Of a stretch of 64,000 bases of DNA, positions 17,801 through 24,607 are shown in pieces. Location: assembly GCA_020634515.1 (NCBI GenBank), contig JACKBL010000004.1, positions 434,001 through 498,000 of the forward strand, read 5' to 3'. Under the pieces are notes generated by a model. The model was not told the origin of the DNA, did not search any database, and saw only the letters and a list, made by a program, of their open reading frames with translations. The position numbers and the translations under genes were made by a program. This DNA comes from Ardenticatenales bacterium. Its GTDB lineage: Bacteria; Chloroflexota; Anaerolineae; Promineifilales; Promineifilaceae. Each line of letters opens with the position of its first letter. Position 1 is the first letter of the stretch.

Positions 17801-17912
17801 CATCCTGTCGGGTGACAGTTTCACGGGTTAGGGTGCTTGCGCGTAGGACCAGCCAAATGCCGGCACCTATGAACAAGAACAGTAACGCAAAACGCGATAT
17901 CTTTCGAAGCAT
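14802..17912 (-). CDS. Secreted P-domain protein, paralogue 1
   Basis: 1036 residues from ATG 17912, which has AGGTGAG just upstream; a 16-residue longer frame exists but the paralogue starts here. Order: signal anchor (FALLFLFIGAGIWLVL, residues 7-23); propeptide-like acidic region; a large beta-rich domain of about 430 residues with GVPPDPDIMVG and YTGLALDPDG; Thr/Pro linker; a proprotein-convertase P-domain (TWINDLDFNLQSPAGTTV ... FDGQNSSGTWTLIIHDNA); a second Thr/Pro linker; and a C-terminal domain with repeated FDGSDVGL blocks of about 60 residues. It is probably exported. No protease triad was recognised, so the P-domain stands without an obvious subtilase. Function unknown; perhaps adhesion or a processed surface protein. 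It is almost identical to the next gene through the P-domain. Confidence 0.85.
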   Translation of the reverse strand: MLRKISRFALLFLFIGAGIWLVLRASTLTRETVTRQDAIQALAPGRQGSGAVAATDTSQDITIIKGAPVAPAAVVNMMDVPSGPATVDRLYDAYLQGEADLEMNEGPVSEAVYEALVEESRRQGVDKTVQNYDINTPQGTLNPGVGFKAIDYTQSQQGVPPDPDIMVGRDHIVVGVNTSFQIFNKSGVSLVGPTLYASFWGSNCGTGSGVVMFDPWSGYDEAAGRYVMGITAYDPGVNGGDNGYACIAVSQTDSATGNWWLYSFDGNPGGGTDYFFDYPHLGIGQNALYLGANMFGASFVRNHIFAFDKNAMYNGQSANSVKINVGSANFTIQPAKIKGYATGGWPTNPNEPHYFIDAQYGNNQNTLTVWQFTDPFGSPSFTQAGTVTVNSYSLPVSQPQLGSSGQMQGNDDRLLDVEYWGGKLWATHAIGCNPGGGTVNCVRWYEINIAGGTPSLVQQGTFSSAGIYRSFPDLGVNACGDMLVGYSMMSSSMYPSIYVAGREAGDPLGQLKSETLMKSGEDYYTAYDSSPRRWGDYTGLALDPDGITFWYLGEYSRNQATARWSTWVGSFTWSACSVGPTPTPTAGPSPTPIPPTPTPGPISCTTYPSTDVPKVISSSGTPTVTSIVNVAASGTIADVNVLGLNGTHTWINDLDFNLQSPAGTTVQIMARSCSSEDNFNLSLDDEAAPGSWPCPPTDGGTYQPSNPLSAFDGQNSSGTWTLIIHDNANLDGGSLNGWSLEVCVEGAGGPTPTPTSVPPTPTNTPVPPTPTPIPPTPTPNPGGGETIYVSSTTNGNAGGVAFNDEDIISYDTNSGTWAMVFDGSDVGLTGDVNAFAFLSDGSLLLSIDGTATLSGVAVDDSDIVRFVPTSLGTNTAGTFSMYFDGSDVGLSTSSEDIDALQVLSDGSLIVSFTGSYSVTGASGVDEDLARFVPTSLGDNTAGTWSIYFDGSDVGLNTASSEDTNGLWIDSTNGDLYLTTVGVFSVTGVSGDGADLFVCHPITLGSTTSCNFGPGLYWDGSVYGFAGEVMDAVEIVR
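15640..17890. repeat. Near-identical 2.2-kb duplication, copy 1
   Basis: This stretch and 19323-21573 read the same base for base over almost their whole length; I noticed only isolated differences such as gcgcgagcgcc versus gcgcaagcgcc. It covers the N-terminal domain and P-domain coding parts of two tandem genes, while the C-terminal coding parts differ clearly. This implies recent duplication or gene conversion. Confidence 0.9.
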
Positions 17913-18063
17913 TGTCTCACCTGTTAGGTTGAAAAAGGATTTAGGTTGCGATGTGATCAAACAAGAAAAAGATTGATTGACCGCAAAAAGACGGCTGCGA
18001 ATTACGTTGAAGGTGCCGGCATCTTTATATGGTACTTATAGGCGCTCCTATCAATTGTTTGGG

Positions 18064-18194
18064 GTCAATGACTATTCGGCTTCAGAGGTGTGTGTCCCAA
18101 GACATCTTCCCGGAAGCCCGATTTCAAGCCCAATGCGTCTCGTCATTCGAGTCATTGCCCATCAAAATAGCTTCCGGGAAAGTAACTATTCACG
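18064..18194. repeat. Dispersed repeat family 2, copy 1
   Basis: About 130 bases matching the reverse complement of 53758-53886. It contains gactattcggcttcagaggt, then cttcccggaa, a core with cgtctcgtcattcgagtcat, and ends with ttccgggaaagtaactattc. The cttcccggaa / ttccgggaa ends form terminal inverted repeats, as in a miniature mobile element. Confidence 0.8.
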
Positions 18195-18201
18195 TCTCCG
18201 A

Positions 18202-18261
18202 GAGATTGGACCAATTTTGTAGACATCAATAAGATTCAACCAGAGCAAATTGGTCCAATCT
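18202..18261. repeat. Family 1 element C, copy at 18.2 kb
   Basis: Arms gattggaccaattt and aaattggtccaatc are separated by about 30 bases that include accagagc, shared with the copies at 45.4 and 54.1 kb. It is immediately adjacent to repeat family 2. Confidence 0.8.
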
Positions 18262-18339
18262 GGGCAGATGACCTGTATAGTCACCCGGGAAAGTGGTCGT
18301 GAATAGTTACTTGGGTCGAATGTTTTACGGAGAGAGAAG

Positions 18340-18373
18340 AGGGCTGGCCTGGATAAGACCAGCCCCCTTTTTT
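18340..18373. terminator. Hairpin after paralogue 2, terminator candidate
   Basis: gggctgg and ccagccc arms followed on the plus strand by a run of T. The neighbouring gene ends at 18467 on the minus strand, where the same hairpin is followed by a C/T-rich tract. It may terminate either direction; use on the minus strand is inferred. Confidence 0.5.
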
Positions 18374-18466
18374 CCATGCCCTCAAGCATATCGAACAATA
18401 CCTGGGACAACAACTAGCTGCGCTTTTGGCGACACGATTTGATGGTCGTCATTAGTCTGATGACGG

Positions 18467-21400
18467 TCATCTGATGGTCATGGCATCTATGATCTCACCG
18501 CTGTAGCCGTTGGCCGAACCGTCCCAGTAGAGACCGGGGCCAAAGACGCAAGAAGTATTGCTGCCCAGCGAACCGGGCGCGCAGACGAAGATGTCCGCGC
18601 CATCACCGCTGACGCCCGTCACCGCAAACGCACCGGCGGTTGTCAAGTAGATGTCGCCATTGGCGTCAACCCAGACGCCATACACATCTTCACTGCTGTC
18701 AGTGAGACCAACATCGGAGCCGTCGAAGTAAAGGCTCCACGTACCGGACGTGTTCGCGCCCAGACCGGTGGGTGTGAACAACAACAAATCTTCATCCCGA
18801 CCCGAGGCGCCGCTGACGCTAAAGCTGCCAGACGTGCTGACGATCAGGCTGCCATTGGCCTGCACGTATACGGCATCGACATCCTCGCCGCTGGTCGTCA
18901 GATCGACGTCGGACCCGTCGAAGTACATGGAGAAGGAGCCGGCGGTATTCGAGCCGAGCGAGGTGGGGGTGAACAGCAGGATGTCGGAATCGTCGGTGGA
19001 GATGCCGGCAATCGTCGCGGCCACATTGGGGCTGATGAGTAGAGAGCCGTCCGGCAGGAAGGCAAACGCATCTGCGTCCACGGTCATGCCAACGTCAGAG
19101 CCGTCAAAAACCATGGCCCACGTACCACTACCCGTATCGTAGCTAAGTATGTCTTCGTCAGCAAAGGAAACGCCGCCCGCGCTGCCATTGGTTGTGGAAC
19201 TGACATAAATAATGTCGTTCCCGCCAGGATTGGGTGTGGGGGTGGGAGGAATCGGGGTGGGGGTGGGGGGGATGGGGGTGTTGGTGGCGGTAGGCGGCAC
19301 GCCGGTGGCCGTAGGTGTGGGCGGGACGCTGGTGGGGGTGGGGGTGGGACCGCCCGCGCCTTCGACGCAGACTTCCAGGCTCCAGCCGTTGAGGCTGCCG
19401 CCGTCGAGGTTGGCGTTGTCGTGGATGATCAGGGTCCAGGTGCCGCTGCTGTTTTGGCCGTCGAAGGCGGAGAGGGGGTTGCTGGGCTGGTAGGTTCCGC
19501 CATCGGTGGGGGGGCAGGGCCAGGAGCCGGGGGCGGCTTCGTCGTCGAGGCTGAGGTTGAAGTTGTCTTCGCTGCTGCAGGAGCGGGCCATGATTTGCAC
19601 GGTTGTGCCGGCAGGACTCTGCAGATTGAAGTCCAGGTCATTGATCCAGGTATGGGTTCCGTTGAGGCCCAACACATTCACGTCGGCAATCGTGCCGCTG
19701 GCGGCCACGTTGACGATGGAGGTGACGGTGGGCGTGCCGGAGGAGGAAATTACCTTGGGTACGTCGGTGCTGGGGTAGGTGGTGCAGGAAATGGGGCCAG
19801 GGGTGGGCGTGGGTGGAATCGGCGTGGGGGAGGGGCCGGCGGTGGGGGTGGGCGTGGGGCCGACGCTGCAGGCGGACCAGGTGAAGGAGCCGACCCAGGT
19901 GGACCAGCGGGCGGTGGCCTGGTTGCGGGAGTATTCGCCCAGATACCAGAAGGTGATGCCGTCTGGGTCGAGGGCCAGGCCGGTGTAGTCGCCCCAGCGA
20001 CGGGGGCTGGAGTCGTAGGCGGTGTAGTAGTCTTCGCCCGATTTCATGAGCGTTTCGCTCTTCAACTGGCCGAGGGGGTCGCCCGCCTCGCGTCCGGCGA
20101 CGTAGATGCTGGGGTACATGGAGCTGCTCATCATGCTGTAGCCGACGAGCATGTCGCCGCAGGCGTTGACGCCGAGGTCGGGGAAGCTGCGATAAATGCC
20201 GGCACTGGAGAAGGTGCCCTGTTGCACCAGGCTGGGCGTGCCGCCGGCGATGTTGATTTCATACCAGCGCACGCAGTTGACCGTGCCGCCACCGGGGTTG
20301 CAGCCGATGGCGTGCGTGGCCCACAGTTTGCCGCCCCAGTATTCCACGTCCAGCAAGCGGTCGTCGTTGCCCTGCATCTGTCCCGAGGAGCCGAGTTGCG
20401 GCTGGCTGACGGGGAGGCTGTAGCTGTTGACGGTGACGGTTCCCGCCTGGGTGAAGGAGGGGGAGCCAAAGGGGTCGGTGAACTGCCAGACGGTGAGGGT
20501 GTTCTGGTTGTTGCCGTATTGGGCGTCGATGAAGTAGTGCGGTTCGTTGGGGTTGGTGGGCCAGCCGCCGGTGGCGTACCCTTTTATCTTGGCGGGCTGG
20601 ATGGTGAAGTTGGCGGAACCGACGTTGATCTTCACGGAGTTGGCCGATTGGCCGTTGTACATGGCGTTCTTGTCGAAGGCGAAGATATGATTGCGGACGA
20701 AGGAAGCGCCGAACATGTTGGCGCCCAGGTAGAGGGCGTTTTGGCCGATGCCCAGGTGTGGGTAGTCGAAGAAGTAATCCGTGCCGCCGCCGGGGTTGCC
20801 ATCGAAGGAGTAGAGCCACCAGTTGCCGGTGGCGCTGTCGGTCTGGGAGACGGCGATACAGGCGTAGCCGTTGTCGCCACCGTTGACGCCGGGGTCGTAG
20901 GCGGTGATGCCCATGACGTAGCGTCCGGCGGCTTCGTCGTAGCCGGACCAGGGGTCGAACATGACGACGCCGCTGCCGGTGCCGCAGTTGGACCCCCAGA
21001 AGCTGGCGTAGAGGGTGGGACCGACGAGGCTGACGCCGCTTTTGTTGAAGATTTGGAAGCTGGTGTTGACGCCGACGACGATGTGGTCACGCCCCACCAT
21101 GATGTCTGGGTCGGGGGGGACGCCTTGTTGGGATTGGGTGTAGTCGATGGCTTTGAAGCCAACGCCGGGGTTGAGGGTTCCCTGAGGGGTGTTGATGTCG
21201 TAGTTCTGGACGGTTTTGTCCACGCCCTGACGCCGCGATTCTTCCACGAGGGCTTCGTAGACGGCTTCGCTGACGGGGCCTTCGTTCATTTCCAGGTCGG
21301 CTTCCCCTTGCAGATAAGCGTCGTAGAGGCGGTCCACTGTGGCGGGACCGCTGGGGACGTCCATCATGTTCACGACGGCCGCCGGGGCGACGGGGGCGCC

Positions 21401-21595
21401 TTTGATGATGGTGATGTCCTGGCTGGTATCGGTGGCGGCGACGGCGCCGCTGCCTTGCCGCCCTGGCGCAAGCGCCTGGATGGCATCCTGTCGGGTGACA
21501 GTTTCACGGGTTAGGGTGCTTGCGCGTAGGACCAGCCAAATGCCGGCACCTATGAACAAGAACAGTAACGCAAAACGCGAAATCCTTCGAAACAT
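18467..21595 (-). CDS. Secreted P-domain protein, paralogue 2
   Basis: 1042 residues, MFRRISRFALLFLFIGAG start. The architecture is the same as paralogue 1: signal anchor, large beta-rich domain, P-domain, Thr/Pro linker and C-terminal FDGSDVGL/DVDL repeats. The first roughly 745 residues are essentially identical to paralogue 1 at DNA level. The linker is longer (an extra ATGVPPTATNTPIPPTP-like unit), and the C-terminal domain differs at many positions while keeping the same repeat plan (for example DADAFAFLPDGSLLIS versus DVNAFAFLSDGSLLLS). The C-terminal part is therefore the diversifying portion. Presumably exported; no catalytic motif recognised. Confidence 0.85.
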   Translation of the reverse strand: MFRRISRFALLFLFIGAGIWLVLRASTLTRETVTRQDAIQALAPGRQGSGAVAATDTSQDITIIKGAPVAPAAVVNMMDVPSGPATVDRLYDAYLQGEADLEMNEGPVSEAVYEALVEESRRQGVDKTVQNYDINTPQGTLNPGVGFKAIDYTQSQQGVPPDPDIMVGRDHIVVGVNTSFQIFNKSGVSLVGPTLYASFWGSNCGTGSGVVMFDPWSGYDEAAGRYVMGITAYDPGVNGGDNGYACIAVSQTDSATGNWWLYSFDGNPGGGTDYFFDYPHLGIGQNALYLGANMFGASFVRNHIFAFDKNAMYNGQSANSVKINVGSANFTIQPAKIKGYATGGWPTNPNEPHYFIDAQYGNNQNTLTVWQFTDPFGSPSFTQAGTVTVNSYSLPVSQPQLGSSGQMQGNDDRLLDVEYWGGKLWATHAIGCNPGGGTVNCVRWYEINIAGGTPSLVQQGTFSSAGIYRSFPDLGVNACGDMLVGYSMMSSSMYPSIYVAGREAGDPLGQLKSETLMKSGEDYYTAYDSSPRRWGDYTGLALDPDGITFWYLGEYSRNQATARWSTWVGSFTWSACSVGPTPTPTAGPSPTPIPPTPTPGPISCTTYPSTDVPKVISSSGTPTVTSIVNVAASGTIADVNVLGLNGTHTWINDLDFNLQSPAGTTVQIMARSCSSEDNFNLSLDDEAAPGSWPCPPTDGGTYQPSNPLSAFDGQNSSGTWTLIIHDNANLDGGSLNGWSLEVCVEGAGGPTPTPTSVPPTPTATGVPPTATNTPIPPTPTPIPPTPTPNPGGNDIIYVSSTTNGSAGGVSFADEDILSYDTGSGTWAMVFDGSDVGMTVDADAFAFLPDGSLLISPNVAATIAGISTDDSDILLFTPTSLGSNTAGSFSMYFDGSDVDLTTSGEDVDAVYVQANGSLIVSTSGSFSVSGASGRDEDLLLFTPTGLGANTSGTWSLYFDGSDVGLTDSSEDVYGVWVDANGDIYLTTAGAFAVTGVSGDGADIFVCAPGSLGSNTSCVFGPGLYWDGSANGYSGEIIDAMTIR
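19323..21573. repeat. Near-identical 2.2-kb duplication, copy 2
   Basis: Partner of 15640-17890, in the same orientation with an offset of about 3683 bases. Homologous recombination between the two would delete one gene and create a chimera, so copy number may vary in the population or be mis-assembled. Confidence 0.9.
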
Positions 21596-21752
21596 TTTTA
21601 CCGCCTGTTAGGTTATTAAGAATTCGGACGGACAACTTCTCTACGTGCTCTGGGGTCTGCCATCTGGTCAGGACTACGCCAGACGATCACCCGACGAGAA
21701 GCAGAGACACGGATAGTTGCTTATGGATTCCTCCTTTTACTATAGGGAGAAA

Positions 21753-21779
21753 CAGGGGCGCGGCGAAGCCGCGCCCCTG
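21753..21779 (-). terminator. Intrinsic terminator after paralogue 3
   Basis: Perfect 12-bp-arm hairpin caggggcgcggc / gccgcgcccctg with a 3-base loop (part of a TTCG-type turn on the minus strand), followed on the minus strand by tttctccc. It lies 19 bases past the stop of the gene ending at 21798. Confidence 0.7.
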
Positions 21780-21797
21780 CTTGATCGCCTACAATAG

Positions 21798-24230
21798 CTA
21801 GTTGCGTTCGTTAATGGGGTTGGATGGGGACATGGGCTTGGCATCGCTGGTGTTACCGATGCCGTTGAGGTCCAGCGTGGAAAGCGTCTGGTTCATGGCG
21901 GGCGATGCCGGGGAAGCGACGCAACTGTTGCCGGTGAGCAGGCTGACGTCGTCCACGAACCAACTGCTGGATAGCGTGCCGTCCGTGACCGTGTAGAAGA
22001 CGAGCATGACGGAGTCGCCCGCGTAGGCGCTCATGTCAATGGATTCGAGTACCCAATCCGTGGAGTTGTTGCTGCTGCACAAGGGGATGTAGGTGAGCAG
22101 GTTGAACCCGCCGCCGGATTGCCGCTTCGCCAGGACGGCTGCCTTGTCGTAGCCGCAGGCGTCGGTGGAACTGACGTAGTTGTAGAAGTTGAGGGTGGCG
22201 GGTTGCCCGGCGGGCACGGCGCGCCACGGTTGCACCAGGACGGAGGTTTCATTGTTGCCACCGCCGAGCCAGGCCAGATAGGTGCCGCTGTGCGGGGGCA
22301 CGTTGTTGCCGCAGGCGCCGTCAGCGCAGATGAGGGTGTAGTTGTGGGAAGATTGCTCAATCCAGACCTGCTGGCCCAGTTCAAAGTCGCCGTTCTGGAT
22401 CAGATCGGTGCAGCCACCGGGCGGTGGGGTGGGGGTGGGGCCAGGGGGAGGCGTGGGCGTGGGGCCAGGAGGCGGGGTGGGCGTGGGGCCGCCGTTGGGG
22501 TTGCAGCTTGACCAACTGTATGAGCCGACCCAGGTGGACCAGCGCGCGGTGGCCTGATTACGGGAATATTCGCCCAGATACCAGAAGGTCTTGCCATCGG
22601 GGTCGAGGGTCATGCCGGTGTAGTCGCCCCAGCGGTGCGGTTGGGGGTCGTAGGCGGTGTAGTAGGCTTCGCCGGCGTGCTGGGTGGTTTCGGATTTGAG
22701 CTGACCGCTGGGGTCGCTCGCTTCGCGCCCGGCCACGTAGACACCGGGGTAGATGCTGGAATTGGTCTTGGTGTAGCCGATGAGCATGTCACCGCAGGCG
22801 TCCACGGCCAGGTCGGGGAAACTGCGATAGTCGCCGGCGCTGGAGAAGGTGCCTTGCTGCACGAGAGAGGGCGTGCCACCGTTGTTGGTGTTGATTTCGT
22901 ACCAGCGGAGGCAGTCAACGCTGCCGCCGCCCGGATTGCAGGCGATGGCGTGGTTGGCCCAGAGGCGACCGCCGACATATTCTACGTCCAGAATGCGGTC
23001 GTCGTTGGCCTGGAGTTTGGCCGTTGTGCCGGCCTGGGGTTGGCTGATGGGCTGACTGTAGCTGTTGACGGTGAGGGTGGCGACGAGGTTGACGGCGGGA
23101 GATCCCCAGGGATCGGAGAAGGCGAAAACGCGCAGCAGGTTGGAGTTGCCGTTTTTGGCTTCCACGAAGTAGTGGGGTTCGTTGGGGTTGGTGGGCCAGC
23201 CGCCGAAGTTGTACGCTTTCAGGTCGGCGGGGGAGAGGTTAAAGTAGGTGCTGGCGACGTTGACTTTGGCGAAGTTGGCCGTTTGCCCGTTGTACATGGC
23301 GTTCTTGTCGAAGGCAAAAACGTGGTTGCGGACGAAAGCGAACGTGCCAAACATGTTGGCGGCAAGATAGAGCGCCTGCTGCCCTGTGCCAATGTGCGGA
23401 TAATCGAGGAAATAGTCCGTGCCCGCCCCGGGGTTGCCATCAAAGGAGTAGAGGTTCCAGTTGCCGGTGGCGCTATCAGTTTGGGAGACGGCGATACAGG
23501 CCCAGCCGTTGTTGCCGCCGTTGACGGCGGAGTCGTAGCCGGTGATGCCGAGGACGTAGCGGTGGGCGGATTCGTCGTAGGTGGAGAAGGGGTCGAACAG
23601 CACCATATTGTTGCTGCCCGTGCCGCAGTTGCCATTCCAGAAGTCGTCAAAGAGGGTGGGGGCGATGAGCTGCTGGCCGCTTTTATTGTAGACGGCGAAG
23701 CTGGTGTTGACGCTCACGACGACGTGGTTTGTGCCGACCATCAGTTCGGGATCGGGGGGGACGCCTTGCTGCGACTGGGTGTAGTCGATGGATTTGAAGC
23801 TGGCTCCGGTGAGGAGGGAGCCATTGGCCTGGTTGCCATCGTAGTTCTGCACGGTTTTGTCTACGCCGAGGCGCAGGGATTCGGCGACCTGAGCCGCGAA
23901 AATGCTTTCGGAAAACGGGCCTTCGTTGGCTTCGATTTCACGTTCGCCGTTGATGTACTCTTCGTACATGCGGTCCACGTCGCTGGCGCGGTGGGGTACG
24001 CTGTTGATGTCCACGACAACGGGGGCCGCGGAGGTGCCGCGGACGATTTCATCGGCGGCGGCATCGCTATCGGCGATGGCTCCGGTCCGATTTTGGCCGG
24101 GGGCTAATGCCTGGACGGCTTCCTGGCGGGCGATGGTTTCGGATTTGAGTTGTGTTGCACGAACAACAGCCCAAATGCCGGCACCTACCAGCATAATAAG
24201 GAGGGTAATACGGAACAATTTTCTAGACAT
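21798..24230 (-). CDS. Secreted paralogue 3 with jelly-roll C-terminus
   Basis: 810 residues from ATG 24230, with AAGGAA 9 to 10 nt upstream; a TTG two codons earlier is less likely. The signal anchor (LFRITLLIMLVGAGIWAVV) and large N-terminal domain (YTQSQQGVPPDPELMVG, ACIAVSQTDSATGNW, WGDYTGMTLDPDG) clearly match paralogues 1 and 2, but the DNA is diverged. The P-domain is absent. Instead three GPTPTPPP linker repeats lead to a CBM/MAM-like jelly-roll (LIQNGDFELGQQVW ... SWFVDDVSLLTG). The shared N-terminal domain is thus combined with different surface modules. Probably exported; function unknown. Confidence 0.85.
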   Translation of the reverse strand: MSRKLFRITLLIMLVGAGIWAVVRATQLKSETIARQEAVQALAPGQNRTGAIADSDAAADEIVRGTSAAPVVVDINSVPHRASDVDRMYEEYINGEREIEANEGPFSESIFAAQVAESLRLGVDKTVQNYDGNQANGSLLTGASFKSIDYTQSQQGVPPDPELMVGTNHVVVSVNTSFAVYNKSGQQLIAPTLFDDFWNGNCGTGSNNMVLFDPFSTYDESAHRYVLGITGYDSAVNGGNNGWACIAVSQTDSATGNWNLYSFDGNPGAGTDYFLDYPHIGTGQQALYLAANMFGTFAFVRNHVFAFDKNAMYNGQTANFAKVNVASTYFNLSPADLKAYNFGGWPTNPNEPHYFVEAKNGNSNLLRVFAFSDPWGSPAVNLVATLTVNSYSQPISQPQAGTTAKLQANDDRILDVEYVGGRLWANHAIACNPGGGSVDCLRWYEINTNNGGTPSLVQQGTFSSAGDYRSFPDLAVDACGDMLIGYTKTNSSIYPGVYVAGREASDPSGQLKSETTQHAGEAYYTAYDPQPHRWGDYTGMTLDPDGKTFWYLGEYSRNQATARWSTWVGSYSWSSCNPNGGPTPTPPPGPTPTPPPGPTPTPPPGGCTDLIQNGDFELGQQVWIEQSSHNYTLICADGACGNNVPPHSGTYLAWLGGGNNETSVLVQPWRAVPAGQPATLNFYNYVSSTDACGYDKAAVLAKRQSGGGFNLLTYIPLCSSNNSTDWVLESIDMSAYAGDSVMLVFYTVTDGTLSSSWFVDDVSLLTGNSCVASPASPAMNQTLSTLDLNGIGNTSDAKPMSPSNPINERN

Positions 24231-24607
24231 GTGCAATTCCTTTTTTGTTACAACGAGGGGTTTGCTTCGTCATTGCTAACGGATGAAAGAACAAAGCAGT
24301 TGTGATGGGGGGCTTCGCGGCCCCGCCTCTGGTACCTAAAAGCAAAAAAGTGCAACAAATGTTACACCAGGCAGGGCCGTTGTGCTGCAATCACTTTCAT
24401 CAGTTATGCAAACAGTTTGTGGTGGGGAAATGCCGGCAGCATTCTCACCCGTGATAAAGGCAACGCAGAGTTTATTTCATACGCTCGTACCAGTTTAGCA
24501 CCGAATTATCGTGTAAGTGTCGTGAATTGCCCACAAACTTGTCTTTTTCCATGACAAACTGGCGCGTGGATGATCCAAGTAGGAAGAAAGTCCTGCTCGA
24601 GGCGACC
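24231..24607. other. 377-base spacer without a convincing gene
   Basis: It lies upstream of paralogue 3 and downstream of the BTAD regulator gene, both on the minus strand, so it should hold the promoter of paralogue 3. One TGCCGGCA palindrome is present near 24430. A 109-codon minus-strand frame overlapping the regulator gene has no plausible composition. Confidence 0.5.

Larger units (their letters stand above)
17913..18466. other. Intergenic region filled with dispersed repeats
   Basis: A 554-base spacer between two same-strand paralogues. It holds repeat family 2 (18064-18194), element C of family 1 (18202-18261), a partial family 2 end near 18283-18311 and a hairpin at 18340-18373. No gene is supported. 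Confidence 0.7.

Noticed and set aside
15738..17831. 697-codon open frame on the plus strand opposite paralogue 1 (same at 19421-21514)
   Set aside because: The translation is a Gly/Val/Ala/Asp-rich shadow of the GC-rich gene, with no domain or ribosome site. The minus frame has a signal anchor, P-domain and paralogues.
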